Program-made: the position numbers and the translations under genes
Notes under the pieces: model-generated
The model's input: only the letters and a program-made list of their open reading frames with translations
The model's database searches: none
What the model was told of the DNA's origin: nothing
Source of the DNA: Lunularia cruciata
Lineage: Eukaryota > Streptophyta > Marchantiopsida > Lunulariales > Lunulariaceae
Direction of reading: 5' to 3'
Assembly: GCA_948567375.1 (NCBI GenBank)
Contig: OX419761.1
Coordinates: 30,418,243 to 30,482,242, forward strand
DNA length: 64,000 bases
In this document: positions 11,127-24,000 of the stretch, one piece after another
Numbering within the stretch: the stretch's first letter is position 1
Layout of the letters: every line of letters begins with the position of its first letter

Positions 11127-13699
11127 ATCTCAAGTAGATACCTTGTCCCTTTGAGTAGTCATCCTGCAGTAATGTGCATCAAGAAGCCAATTAAGAGTGA
11201 AATTTTCTGAAGTCCAAAAGAGGTTAGAGTTTTGCGTCCAAGAGAGGACATAATCTTCCAGCATCGAAGAACTAGTGAGCAGATCATGGCAAAGAAGAAT
11301 AAGAAAACACTTGCAATGAGGAGTTTTGCAATTTGGCGATTAGATGTTGTAGCTAGAATTGAAGTCCTAAACAGACTTTGGATCATGTTCTTGGCATGGA
11401 ACTAGAATGTTAGTTTTCTAGGTATTATGGCAGAGATAGCTGCAAGTAATTATGAGGAGGGCCCCTAAGTTATGAGGAAGAGAGGAAATCTGGCTTGATG
11501 GACTAAGTTGGATTGGAAGCTTGTACTGGGGAAGGAAGCAGAGATGCAATTGGGGTCACTTCTTATAAGTGTGACGCTGCAGAAGAAATTGCTGAAATTA
11601 AGAATTTGTTCTTTGCTCCACAAACCAACAATGGCTACAAAGTCAAGCCCTATCAAGACCCAATTAAGCAAATAATTTTAGGAGAAATTATGAGAATGTT
11701 CAAGCACAAGCAACAATGTAGCAGGCGGTCTTCTTCCACCAGATGTTTGCAGGAGAGAAGGTGAATTGGGCAAAGTGCTTCCATCAAAGAATAAGGTAGA
11801 TGATTGTCAATTGGAGGACCAATTTGCTACCACACTACTTTGCACCATTTGTAGCACATTTCTACATGGGATTAAATCTGCTAACAATGGAGGATAAGCA
11901 GCATATGGTTTTGCATTTCTATCCAGATCTTTGATGAGAAGTGGATGAAGAGGAGCAACGATATATTTTGCAACTACAATCCAATGATGATCATTTCATT
12001 AGAACACGATAGGGAGATGGTGGAAAGAAGAAGTCCAAAGACAAGGAAGCAAACTAAACCCAAAGAAGTAGCCTTACCCCAGCCACCACAAAAGACCCAA
12101 AGACTCAATCCATGAGGTAAGAAGGTAGTGAAAGATGAGACTTCAGAGACAAAGTATGAAGGAGAGACAAAGTCCAAGAGAAGAGACTCTAAAGAAGTTG
12201 AACTCATATTATAGAGCAAGGAGTCTAGGAGTGAGAGTGAAGGTGAAGATGAAGTCCAATAGTCAGTTGAAGTAGAAGACAATGAGGTGTTCTATCCATT
12301 GATTGACCACATGGAGGGAGGAGATGGCTCTTGCTAAGAGTTGCTCATGGAGGAAATGGATGAAGAACCAAAGAAAGAACATCAGAAGGGGGTAAGATCC
12401 AAGAGGTCATTGCCAGCTGAACCTGTAGGTCTAAGCTCAATGAATAAGGAAGAAGTAAGCTCAGACAAAAGGTCATTGAAGGTACAAAGATCAAGACTTT
12501 GAAAGAAGAATCTGGCGGAAGGGGCGTCAATGGAGGCAAAGTACAAAGACAAAGCATAAGACAAAGAAGACTTTGATAGGATGGAGTACTTTTTACAGAT
12601 TGTGAGTCCATTGTTGGCACTATTAAATAAGAAAAAGAAGGTGATTTAGAAAGATCATTTGGAGGTGAAGAATGAGTTGTAGGTGATGAAGTATCTGCTT
12701 GACAAAATAAGGGAATTGAAGGAGATTGTAACCCAAAGAGAAGAAGAAGCTGAGGAACTTCAAGTGGAGGTAGTCTTAACAAAGAAGACTATAGAGAAAT
12801 TGCAAGGTAATTTTCAATAGTGTGGGAGAGAGATCCACAGTCAAGCCAAAGAGTTGAAAGAGTAGAAAGTGTTGGTTGAGAAGATGAAAGGTGAAGTCAA
12901 CAAAGTTTGTATTGAAAGCATACATGTGAAGGCAATGGCAGCCGTGATAGAGCAGGAGTTAGAGAGCTTGAAGAATAGTGCAGCAAAGAAGGATCAAGCA
13001 TGGTAGAGGGAGTTAGCAATCCGACACCAAGAGGAGGACAGATTGAGAAATTTGGTAAGAAGTGTTGAGATGTAGAGTGCTCAATATGAGGAGGAAAAGA
13101 AGATGCTTACAGCCAAGAACAAAGATGAGTTAAGATGTATAGAGAAGAGTTGAAGGTAGAATGATCTTGAGGGTATGCATCAGAGTCAATATGAAAAGTT
13201 GTTGGGAGATTGAGAGAATGCCAAGCATTGAATCTGAAGGAAAGTTAAAGGAAGCAAGATTGCATGAATTGAAATTGCTAGTGCAAAAGACAAGGAAAAG
13301 GAGAGCAAAGATGTGGATATGAACACTCTTTTGATTTGTTTGAGTGAACAAGACGATAGGAAGATAATTGAAGTAGGAGACAATGAAAGTCTTAGATTAG
13401 ACTTAATAAATTTAGAGTTGGAGAGACTTTGGAGTAGTGTGAAGGAAGATAAGAAGTCTGAAGTGGCAGAAGTAGGAGTGCATGTGCACTCGGATCAATT
13501 ATCTAAGATATTAGAGAAGAGTGGGTTAGGAGATAAAGAGATAGAAATGTTATCCATTAGTGAAATTGTAGTTCAGGGTGAAGAAGAAGTAGAAATAGTG
13601 GAGGATGTAGTAGAATTGAGTAGATCCAAAGAAGGAGAAGTGATAGGAGCATCGTCGGGTTTAGAAGCTGAAGTTAAGGTTGACATCATATCCGATTAG
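11127..13699 (+). pseudogene. U2 copy of the U3-borne coiled-coil protein gene
   Basis: This aligns with the U3 gene. The start codon has become ATC (the family start is ATG-TCA-AG). The next residues are S-S-R-Y-x-V-P-L, then M-C-I-K-K-P. The N-terminal domain (up to about 11960) is followed by a basic/acidic linker, the coiled coil and the C-terminus V-D-I-I-S-D with TAG at 13697-13699. Many in-frame stops and frameshifts are present; the longest clean piece is 13313-13699 (128 codons). It has no TSD of its own and no intact domain, so it is a relic. Confidence 0.75.
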
Positions 13700-13802
13700 A
13701 AACAGATTTGAGATATGAGGAGGTGCATTGTCATTTCGGGTCAACAAGTTGGTCGAGTTGTTGTAGAATGGTATTTTTCTTAGTAATTGTCGATTGCTCT
13801 AC

Positions 13803-13811
13803 TATTTAAAG
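13803..13811 (+). promoter_or_regulatory. TATA-like box of LTR U2
   Basis: TATTTAAAG is at the position conserved in the family. The distance to the LTR end is longer here (about 760 bp) only because of the TG-repeat expansion downstream. Confidence 0.5.
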
Positions 13812-13920
13812 GTGGCATTCATAGTGTTATGTTGTTCAGTTTTCATATTCTTGAGAATAGATAAAGCAAAGTGTTGATCTCAGTGCTCGTCGCTTGAGTT
13901 GAATTTTGAGTATCAACTTT

Positions 13921-14033
<113 letters not shown>

Positions 14034-14599
14034 GGGAGAAATTCAAAGTGAAATTTTGAGTGTTAGATGTTGGATTCTACATCTCTGATTCCATTCTATG
14101 TGTTTGATCATGAGTGGATAGCAATCAAAGCAATGCCTTGATAGATATGAGAGGAATTGTGGTGTTGGTAGTATTCTACAGTTGTGAGTGCAGCGTTGAG
14201 TTTATGTGAAGCAATTTCAATCAAGGAAGTTGTGCCTTTAGTGGAGAGGTGGAACAAAATTCTAAGGCAAAATCATTTTGCAATGAAGTAGCCATTTTTG
14301 GGAGAGACTGAATCATCACAATTGAGTTTGTTTGGACAGAATTGAAAGATTTGTGATTATGGGTGACAAATTTTTGTCACAAGACTGCAATCTAGTGCTT
14401 GTTACTCTCTTCTAGGTGTGGTTTCTACCTAGAGATTAAAAAATAACTCAAGAAGAACTGATTTGGTTACTTTGCTTTGTATTTGGATATTTTTGAATTG
14501 TATCTTTGCAAGAACAAATTACTTACTTGATTACCGCAAAAGTGATATTTGCCGGGTTGTCATAGTGTTAAAGGACAACAAGACTTGATCTCCAAAATT

Positions 14600-15530
14600 T
14601 AATTCCATGTGCTAGTGATGTGTATTTGCATATTGTTTTTGTTGATTTTGGGCAATCTGCAACCTATGCTTGGCATTCTCCACACCATGTTGAATTCTAG
14701 AAACAAAAGTGTTGATAATATTAACCTTGGTAGCCACCGGTCGGATCTTCATCAAGCTCAAAGGTGTGAAAGGATGATCTCCATATATGAGGAAGAATGG
14801 TGTGACCTATGTGGATGCATTCACTAAATTGTTGTAGGCAAATTCCACCAGTGGAAGTAAGTCATCCTAGTGCTTGTGCTCATCTAAGGTGAAGCTTCAA
14901 AGCATGTTCTCAATAGTGCAATTAGCCAACTTGCTTTGTCCATTGGTTTGTGGATGGTAAGCTTAGACATGGAAAATTTAGGTTTGAAGATACCAAAGAG
15001 TGTTCTTTAAAATAAACTAGTGAATTGAGTACTTCTATTGATGCTGAGCACTCGAGACAGGCTATGTGAGGAAAGACTATAGCTAAGTATAATTGAGCTA
15101 ATTGTGAAGTAGTCACATCCTTGGTAAGATGCACATGAATCATTTTTTTGAGTCTATCAACAAAGACTATGATAGAGTCAAACCTTGAGGTGGTCTTGAG
15201 CAATTCACAAACCAGATCCATGCTTATTTGTTCCCAATGTTGTGTAGGAGTAAGGAGAGGTTGAAGGAGTCCTATGAGAGCTTGATTAAAAGCTTTATTT
15301 TTTTATGGAGTAGACAACTTCAAACATACTCCGTCACATTTTTGCTCATCTTAGGCCAAAAATAATGGCATTCAATTGCAAGTAAGGTCTTGTCCACTCC
15401 AACATGATCTATAATGGCAAAATCATGACATTCTGCAAAGATCATGGTTCTTGTGTTTATGGCATCTGGGATCCATAGCTTGCTATCATGAAAGGTGAAG
15501 CCTTAGGTATTGGGTACACCTTTGGATGAT
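14600..15530 (-). pseudogene. G2 integrase remnant
   Basis: Integrase would insert the element DNA into a chromosome. On the minus strand the zinc-binding part is readable near 15330-15480 (A-E-C-H-D, I-x-C-H-Y-F-W-P-K-M). It is followed by the catalytic core (D-S-I-I-V-F-V-D-R-L-K-K-M-I-H, near 15130-15190) and A-Y-H-P-Q-T-N-G-Q-S near 14930-14960. A further stretch, F-A-Y-N-N-L-V-N-A-S, runs towards 14800. Several stops break the frame. The segment that should hold the second catalytic Asp (near 15000-15080) is badly decayed. U2 removes the C-terminus, so a chromodomain cannot be checked. Confidence 0.7.
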
Positions 15531-16193
15531 TGATGTGACAACCCAACAAATATCACTTTTGCGGTAATCAAGTTAGTAAAGTTTATTCCCACTGAGATAT
15601 AATTCAGAATTGGTCAAATACATAGTTAAATTGTGACAAGTAGTTCTTCTTGGCTGCATCTTTAATCTCTTAGGTAGAAACTACACCTAGAAGAGAGTAA
15701 TAAGCACTGACTTGCAATCTCGTCATCACAATTTGTCACCCATAATCACAAATCATTCATTTCTATCCAAACAAACTCAATTGTGATGATTCAGTCCTTC
15801 CCAAAAATAGCTACTTCACTACAAAACAACTTTACCTCAAAATTGTGTTCCACCCTTCCACTAAAGGCACAATTTCCTTGATCAAAATTGCTTCACATCA
15901 ACACTACATTGCACTTATAAATGCGGAATACTAGCAACACTACAATTCTTCTCAAATCTATCAAGGCATTGCTCTGATTGCACTTCACTTAGGATCAAAC
16001 ACACAAACTAGAATCAAAGATGTAGAATCCAACATCTAACACTCAAAATTGCACTTCAAATTTCTCCCAACACTCACAAATACAAAATTGATACTCAGAA
16101 TTAAGCTCAAGCAACAAGCTCTGAAATCAGCACTTTTCTTTATCTATTCTCACAAATAATAAATACTGAACAACATATGACTATGAATGGTTG

Positions 16194-16202
16194 CTTTAAA
16201 TA
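16194..16202 (-). promoter_or_regulatory. TATA-like box of LTR U7
   Basis: TATTTAAAG on the minus strand, 668 bp from the LTR 3' end, is the same spacing as in U1, U3 and U4, although this copy lacks most of the coding part. Confidence 0.5.
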
Positions 16203-16689
16203 GGCAGAGCGCTTGATAGTTATCTAACTCCCTAAACTAAGTCCTAACAACTTTACCAACCTCCAGATCTGAAATGACAATGCACCTCTTCATATCTACC
16301 TCTTCCTATCTCAAAACTAGTCCTAATCCAATCCGATGTCTACTCCCTTTTGGCTTCCAAAGTCGATGAAAGTTCCTTCACTTCTCTATCTTTGGGTTTA
16401 TCTATTACCATTAAATCTTTTGTCAATTCTACTACTTCTTTGCTCTGATCTGCAATTAAACTCATAGGTAATCAATCTACTTCCTTATCTTGCGGCCCAC
16501 TCCTCTCTAAAGTCTCAAATAACTGATCCTAAGACGCTCACTATCCGATCTTGCACTTTGGGTTCATTCCTAACTATCTTTTATTTCTTCGTCTTAACTA
16601 CTTTAGATACTTCAAACATCTAACCCGAAGACTCCTACATCTGATGTCTAACTACCTTGGATTGGGTCACCTTTGTCTTGAGGCAAAGT

Positions 16690-16790
16690 TTTTTAACCCA
16701 AAATTGTGTAAACCCAAATTTGTATAAGTCCAAAGTTGTATAGACCCAAAGAACATAGACCCAAATTATTGTGGACCTGAAGAACCTCAA
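16690..16790. repeat. Degenerate short tandem repeat inside U7
   Basis: Four to five loosely repeated units of about 18-20 bp on the plus strand (AACCCAAAATTGTGTA, AACCCAAATTTGTATA, AGTCCAAAGTTGTATA, GACCCAAAGAACATA). They lie where the reading frame of the longer copies would be. They are not seen in U1-U5. Confidence 0.6.
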
Positions 16791-17189
16791 CGCAAAATCA
16801 CTCAACTACTCTATACATTTACTATAGAAACTTCAAATGCTTGTAACTTTTTGCTATAGACTTCCAAACTCAATGATTTTGGTGGCAATAGAAAGCCCTA
16901 TACAAGACGCTTCCTACAAGATATAGCATGCATAATTTGGACATGTTGTCAATGAGATGTGGCCCTTGCAGTAAACCTTCAACCTTCATTCTTATGCAAA
17001 ACATCTTTCTTTGGGTCTACACTCTTTCAATCCAATTTGAGTCATTCCTCTAACACAAAGTCAACTTCCTCGGGTCAAATCAAAAGCCAAACTTCTTATT
17101 GTTTCTTCTCCATTTGGGTGCAATTCAGGTTCAATAATGCACTTCTTCTTTAAAACTCATCCAAAATGAAAAATATAGGTACCACAATT

Positions 17190-18480
17190 AAGCTCCTATA
17201 ATATATGGGTCAATTTTTGTAGCAGCAAGAATCCTTGGGCCATAATTCTAGATTCATCTTGATCTCTACCACTAGATTGTTTGTCATAAGCATTTGGGTG
17301 TATGCATCTACAAGTTACTTCTTGCCTTCCACATACGTGATTGTCATGTTGAATCATTGTCTGCACTCTGCCCACCAAATTTATCAATGAGATAGATCTT
17401 TTTGTGGTAGACTAGAGGTTTGTAGTTTGTCTCCTTACAAATACTTTCTCACCAAGATAGTGCTTCCAATGCTTGGTTGCAAGAACAATAGCCAACTCAT
17501 TGTTTAGTAGTGTGATAGTTGCATTAGGCGGGTAATAGCTTTTGAGAGAAATATGCAATGGTGTGTCATCCATAATTCCATTCATGTTGTAAGACTACTC
17601 ATATTACAATGATTGATGCATCTATAGCCGGCTTGATTGGACATTTTGGGTCATATATTTCAAGATAAGTGCATGTAATAATGCATCTTTCAATTCTTGT
17701 GCGGTTCCTCACATCCACTTCTTTCCCTTGCCAAGTTATGCCATTAGAGGTTGTGTAACCTTAGAGAATTCCTTGAAAATTTGACAATAAAACCCCATCA
17801 ATTCCAAGAGACTCTTGAGGTGAGTTTGATCTTCTAAAGTGCCCCATTTCTAAATGATTTCTACTTTATCTATTAACACTTGGATACCTTATGCACTTAC
17901 TCTATGCCCCCCACTTCAGACTTGCCAAACTTGGCCAGTCTTTATAGACTACAGACTTGCACTTTGAAATTTTGGCATACAAGTGGTTTTGTTGCAAAAT
18001 TTGGAAGACTTCTTGCAAATATTGCTTGTGCTCCGTCATTGTCTTATATTGTTAACTAAGATATTATTGAGGAAAATGATAAAAAATTTATCCAAATATG
18101 GGCAAAATATATCATTCATCAAACTCATGAAAATGTTTGGTGCATTGGTGAGGCCAAATAGCATCACCAGGTACTCAAAGTGACCAAACCTTGTTTGAAA
18201 GGCAATTTTGTGTATAGTTTCCTATGAAAACCTGATTTGGTTGTAACTGCTCCATAGATCATGTTTGATGAAATGCTTGGCCCGATTTAGTTGATCAAAC
18301 ATATCATCCATGCAAGGTATTGGGTATTTGTTCTTCACCATTTGTTGATTTAGTCTCTGATAGTCAATGCACATGTGCATTGTCCCGGCCTTCTTCTTTA
18401 CAAACAAGACAAGAGCCCCATATGATAATATGCTAGGTTGGATAAGCTTTTTTTCTAGCATATCCTTGATTTAAGCTTTA
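17190..18480 (-). pseudogene. G2 reverse transcriptase/RNase H remnant with dead active site
   Basis: The N-terminal RT is open at 18222-18461 ([19 protein letters not shown], then [14 protein letters not shown]). Downstream, in another frame, [10 protein letters not shown] can be read, followed at 18063-18074 by F-L-N-N, where a functional enzyme has x-x-D-D. Both catalytic aspartates are replaced by asparagine. The thumb/connection (M-G-F-Y-C-Q-I-F-K-E-F-S-K near 17770-17800) and RNase H fragments follow down to the U7 boundary at 17191. Multiple stops confirm that it is a relic. Confidence 0.75.
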
Positions 18481-18889
18481 CACTCTTCCAACTCATGAGG
18501 TCATAGTTAATATGTCTTCAAGAAGGAAGAGGTGTCTTCACCAAAAGTATCTCAATTATATAATCTACTCTCTTTTTTGGTGAGAGTCTTGAGGGTAAAT
18601 CATTCAAAAACACATCTTGAAACTCACTGACCACATCTTTCAATTTCTTAGAATTCTATCCATTGAGTTGTGCATTCTAGACTTCTCGTATTAGACCCAT
18701 ATTGATATGAAACATCTATTGATATTACCAATAGATGTTGTCTTTATGACATAAAGAGGTAATTCTTGCCTGTATGATCTTTCTTTAACTCAAAAGATCT
18801 TCCATTGGCTTGTTTTCACTACTTTCTTTCTCCAATCAACCATAGGGTTATAGTACTTCATCTACGGCATGCCTAAGATCATATCGTAG

Positions 18890-19110
18890 TGAGCTAATCA
18901 AATCACTTGTCACTCAATTGCTTTTGGATACTCTCCTACAAAGAGTGTTACCTTTCTAAGTAACAACTCAATCCTCTCTATTTGACCATTAGGTGACTCT
19001 ACTTCTTCATTCTCATTCTTCTCTAGTTCCATCTCTAACCTTATTACAATAGAGCAAGACAAGAAATTCTTTATTGCTCTAGGGTCTATCAATACTTTCA
19101 CTTGATTGCC
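18890..19110 (-). pseudogene. G2 protease remnant
   Basis: The open piece 18910-19101 reads M-K-V-L-I-D-P-R-A-I-K-N-F-L-S, which aligns with the plant chromovirus retropepsin pattern L-I-D-S-G-A-x-x-N-F-I. The catalytic loop D-S-G has become D-P-R. It lies between the gag zinc knuckle and RT, as expected. The rest of the domain is poorly preserved. Confidence 0.6.
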
Positions 19111-19299
19111 TTCTAGGACTCTATTGACAATAATCTATTAGGTTTTTTTCTTCCTCCACCTTTGCACACTTGTCCTCTTCCTTCCTCCACTTTTACTCTT
19201 CTCAATTGAGCCACTAAGACCATGAGGTATATTTACTAGTGATCTTCATTTTCTAATGTGATTTAAGCATCCTCCTCCTCAATTTGTTTCTCCATGTTG

Positions 19300-20250
19300 T
19301 TCAAAGGTTACCTATATAGAAGCCAATGGCTTCTAGGAAGAGGAGCACAAAAATTGATGGCCATATGCCCAACTTGGCCATAATTGTAACAATGTTGTTG
19401 TTATGCTCAAGCCCCTTCCCGTTATGAGACTCCATCTCTTTATTTCTTTGACCCATCTTTGCTCTTCTTGGAGCGGTTGTGCTCCTCAGTCTTGAAACTA
19501 AATGTTGCCTACTTCCATAAGGATTGGTCTTCCAAAGTGTTGTGTTTCAGCCTGATAATATTGAGTTGGGACTACTCCTTCACCTCCTCCAAGCACCCCT
19601 ACTATTCTTTGAGTGTAGGCAATGGCTTCAAAAATAGTGCAAGGATTTTGTACCATTTTCTCTTGGGGAATTTGCTCTTTTAGCACCATTTGAAATTTTC
19701 AAGAGCTTCTACTAGACTCATATCAGTTATTGCAACCTTTAGAAGAAGATATGCCTCCATGTACTCTTGTATTTTTTCTTCTTCAATCCCCATAATCGGG
19801 TTTGGGCCATCTATACTGAATCCATGGATTGGAAATTCTTCAACAACCGTTCTTTGCCATCCACGTGATCTATCTTCCTTCTAGTAACATTGATTGTTCC
19901 CAAACATCAAACCATGTGAGGACTTTATCAATCAAGTACCCACATGCAAACACATCCATAGAATAGTTGGTGATCTCAAAAGTGAAAAATAAATGTATCA
20001 ATTCATTCTTGAAATCTACTTTTCCACTTCTCTCATTGAATGTTATTCCTTGTAAGGCTCAATGTTGCATGTCTTCTTCATCCGTAATAACCATGTGGCT
20101 TTGTTATTGACTAGGGTTAGTGTCATTGACATGAGTGGCTATCTAGGTACTTTGGCCATTGGTATTGGGTTTTAGGATGGTTCTCCTTCTTACATTTCCT
20201 GATTTTTCCTAAAGGTACATACTTGACTTTGCAATGCCTTCATGGTCATC
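19300..20250 (-). pseudogene. G2 gag remnant
   Basis: Minus-strand pieces in the gag position. One (19498-19689) contains I-P-Q-E-K-M-V-Q-N-P. Near 19343-19385 a decayed zinc knuckle is readable as C-Y-N-Y-G-Q-V-G-H-M-A, in which the second cysteine has become tyrosine and the last spacing is off by one. Upstream pieces contain short hydrophobic/charged gag-like segments but no continuous frame. I cannot identify the exact start codon. Confidence 0.5.
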
Positions 20251-20914
20251 TTGATCTCCCAAAACTTGTTCAACATCCCTTGTATTCCTTGCATCAAATC
20301 TTGCTATCACGGCTCCATGATTTATACACACAACAAACACACAATCATTATTTCCTACTTCAATAGAGGTTTTAATAGGATCACTCTGGAGAGGCCCCTA
20401 ACTATTAGGACTACCATTGGGACCTCAAAAGCTATCACTTATTAATAATATTCCTCACCAAAATTGTGGACTATGAAATCCCTAAACATCACTTTTGGTC
20501 TAACTACATAACAAATTTCTACTTGGGTATTGAAAGGGAGAGGATTTGGTACATTCAAGTCTATTGCATCAAAGCAAAATATAGATTGTCCCACTCTCTA
20601 TTGTATATCACCATAGGTGAATCATTGGGTTTGGTGAATTCATCACTCTTTCCATGAACTCTACTCCAAAATGATAAATGAGATATACACTCACTTGTTC
20701 TATGTTGGATGTACATAATCTTGATTTGGAATGGATTTGAGAATGGAATGCAAGGTGTAGGAAATTTTCCTTCAAGCGTCTTCATCCCATCTTCTCTCTT
20801 AAATAACCCCAATCTATCAATTGCACTGCACTATGCTTTCTCTCCTCAAAATTACTCAATCTTAGTAGCCCGTGTTCCTCCAAGAGGGATGATCCACTCT
20901 CTTGGATTAACACA

Positions 20915-20929
20915 CCCGCTCTAATACCA
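20915..20929 (-). promoter_or_regulatory. G2 primer-binding site
   Basis: The minus strand reads TGGTATTAGAGCGGG, one base from the standard plant initiator-tRNA-Met primer site (TGGTATCAGAGC). It is one base from the LTR end, since ...GAATATTACA finishes at 20931. This fixes the LTR/internal boundary and the element's orientation. Confidence 0.8.
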
Positions 20930-20930
20930 T

Positions 20931-21043
20931 TGTAATATTCCAAGGATAGGAGAACCCTGAAGAGAAACACAAAAGAAGAAACATAAGTTTCACATTCAAT
21001 AATCCGATGCCCCGAAGAAGCACCTTCTTTTCATTATATAGCA
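20931..21043 (-). mobile_element. G2 5' LTR, 3' portion with TATA box
   Basis: The LTR end (CA at 20931-20932 on the minus strand) precedes the primer-binding site. A TATA box, CTATATAATG, lies at 21033-21042 on the minus strand, about 100 bp upstream of the LTR end. The LTR start further right cannot be set without a partner LTR. Confidence 0.55.
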
Positions 21044-24000
21044 AAGAAAATCCCCTCAAAGGAAGTTCCACCCTTGGATTAGATACATGGATTGGTGATA
21101 TGTTAGTAAGATCCACCCTTAGATTAGTGGTATGGATGGATGATATGTTGGTCCTTGTCCTACCTAGTTGGTTAAACAAGTTTGACCAAAGGGAATCTTT
21201 AGGGAATATTCTTGTAAGAAGCTCAAAATTGCATGGATGAGGTACTATTAGAAAGCTCTTAACAAGATAGATAGTGGAGAGAGAATGCCAACCTTTAATC
21301 CTATTAAGAGGGAATTTTTCTATTTTCAAGGCCAAATTCATCCATTTAGGCTTCCAAAATTGGCTCTAAAGTTTTCAAGGTATTTTCTCATGCTCTATTA
21401 ATAGAAGTAATTTTTTGGTGACACCTCTATTTGATCTACTTATTCCATCATATAAAATATCTTTTTAGATTTTACCAAGCCAATTTCACCTCTAGATAAT
21501 ATGTCTAGCTATTGCTATTACAATATCCTTAAAGGATAGACTTATTTCTTGCAATTGTACCACTTTTTGGTTGACATTGGGTTTTCATAAGCTATAGTTT
21601 AAAGAAGCAATGGTGAATAATACCTATGCTTCAAAAGGCTTCAAAGAAAGTTATGCGCCAACACAAGGTCAGTTTCCATTGCTTAAATAGCTCTATAAAG
21701 GCCTTGACTCTACCTATCCTACCATGGCAACAATTAAGTTTAACTTTTTTATTTGAATGGGAGAAAGGTGACTATAGAGTTGATCTTACTTACTTCTCAT
21801 TTGATGGAATGTTGCATTGCAAGTAGTTCAAGACTTTGCAAAGGTTGTCTTTCAATCTTTATGTGTGTGAAGAAGACCATTCTAATTTACCCTACAAATA
21901 CCATAAATAAAATTAGCATCACCTTGCAAATAGCTTCTTTGCAGTAATGCAAAAAAAATCCCCATAATTGAGGAGGCTTGCTCATGTGAAATTGATTTTT
22001 CTTGATCAATTTAGGCTTTCAAACATAAACTTCTCTTGACCCAAACTATTCAAACTTCTATCTTTAATTTGCATGGATCTCTTTAGATCTTCTTCCCAAG
22101 CTTAGCAAGATAACTTATGTAAAAAAGAAATTGCATACCCTTATACCACTTTATAGTTTCTATACTATCCATATTGTACTCATCTCTATCTATGATCATA
22201 GTAAAGATATAACCTCTTGGAACTTTTTAGCTTTCTTACTTAACCTTATTCTTAATTACTCATGAAGGTGCATCAAGACACTTCATTTAGTATCTATAAA
22301 TATCTATGAGAGTATTAATCAAATTTATAATATAAATGCACCATATAATCCAATATAGCTACTCGCATGTACTATCTTGTTGAGAGTTTTTATAGTCCAA
22401 AGCTCCAACTTCAAAGCAATGTAACCATTTTAAGTGAAGAAATGCAAGAGAGAATAGTATGCAATGCATACACTCTAGAATAGAACTTTATAGAGACATA
22501 TTTTAACCATATAGAGGTTCTTTCATCTATTACTATAATACAATTTACCATAATATACATATTTAGTAGAATCTAATCATGTTGTTCAATAGAAACTTGT
22601 ACAAGATACTCCAAGAAGTACCAAAGTGTTTTATAAGGGAATGCTTAATAGGTACTCAAGAATCTTCATTTAGACTCAATGATATAAGGTGTAAAGGAAC
22701 TTTCCTACAGATTGAATAACTTGGCTATTAAGTTAAAAATTAGCTTCTCTAAGAGCTTATCATTTATATATGTATAAATGCAGATAAGAAGATATTATGC
22801 AATCTTTAGTGTTTCAAGTATTTTCTATTTATTTGTTAGTCTTCCTTGTTTCCTTTATCCTGCCTATTTATCTTCTCAAATTTTATTTAATGAATCCAAC
22901 TACAAATTGTCTTCCTTATGGATCAATCTTCTTTATATAATTAATTTGAGTAAATTATGAAACCCATCCTTAAACATTGATTAGCTACCTTTTTCCTACA
23001 CAATTTCTAACTAAATAAGAAGCTACAGCTTTAAAAGTCTCACTTTATTCACATAACACATAAAAAATTAGTTCTACATAAAAGATTGATAGAATTGGTC
23101 TTTATTTGTCACTCCTCAAATATCTACAACTCTTATTTTATATTTTTAAGGGTATTTTTCTTCATCAAATGCTAGTTATAATTCTATTATTGTTCAATAC
23201 CTCATGTCCCCTTGCTTTCTTGAAGGATAATTTTAGTGTTTGCATCATTGTTATTAAACACAATTTTCTTTGTGTTGTATTCTATGTTACTTATTGACAA
23301 CTTTGATATCTTTTCTCAATATATATACCCCATATTAGTTTGCATTGGGTATCTTGGGGACTCTAAGATAGTTATCATTGACATTAGAGCATTCTTGGAC
23401 CTCTATCCAAATTAGGTGGTTGCTCACGTACATGTCTTCAATGCCTCAATATCATCTCTTATACTACATTTTTTTCTCCTCTTTAATTGGCAAGGATCAA
23501 ACAAATCCTCACTTGATCTCTTTTATGGGCACATTTTACAACATAGATATGTCTAAATTCCATAACATATCACTCGTACTATTATAAAAGATTACATTCA
23601 ATTTACTTCCACCAAGAACAAACATTAAAGATATCTTCTAGATGAGCCATTAATTCTTTTGTCCATTTCATTACTTTGAGAGATTTTGTAGTTGCCTTAT
23701 CGTCATATCTCTTTCTGTCACTATGTAATAATACACATATCTTTGATCCTTTGGATGAGATAATAACAACTCTACCTTCACAATATATCTTGGTGACTTG
23801 GTTTATGAGTCTAGACTTATAGATGCAAAGAATGGACTTCATGAGGTATCCTCACTTCCTCAAGTTTTCTTTGAAGTTTTAAATAGAAAATTTGAAGGTG
23901 TCAGGTTTATCTTTAGAAGAATAAGATTAATTTAGTTATTTTATTGTGTACATTCTTATTCATGCCATTGCTCACCCTTGTTTACTTGCACAATTGAGGA

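Larger units (their letters stand above)
15534..17186 (-). mobile_element. Long-LTR copy U7, short form (1653 bp), inverted, with TSD
   Basis: On the plus strand it starts TGTGACAACCC (reverse of the family 3' end) and ends GGTACCACA (reverse of the family 5' end TGTGGTACC). The flanks are ATTGA (15529-15533) and ATTAA (17187-17191), a target duplication differing at one base. The U5/R/TATA part and the C-terminal coding part are alignable to U1-U5, but most of the reading frame is absent and the middle (about 16680-17160) is not recognisably related. It sits between the RNase H and integrase of G2, which read on from both sides. Confidence 0.8.
14565..21043 (-). mobile_element. Ty3/gypsy (chromovirus-like) retrotransposon G2, truncated and interrupted by U7
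   Basis: Reading on the minus strand: LTR 3' part with TATA (20931-21043), primer-binding site (20915-20929), gag (about 19300-20250), protease (about 18890-19110), RT/RNase H (17190-18480), the U7 insertion (15534-17186), then integrase (about 14600-15530), cut by U2. The PR-RT-RH-IN order and the RT stretch K-Y-P-I-P-x-x-D-D-M-F-D-Q-L fit the Ty3/gypsy superfamily, and with an initiator-Met-type primer site suggest a chromovirus. Stops and frameshifts are frequent throughout, so it is an old copy. The 3' LTR is not in the window. Confidence 0.8.
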
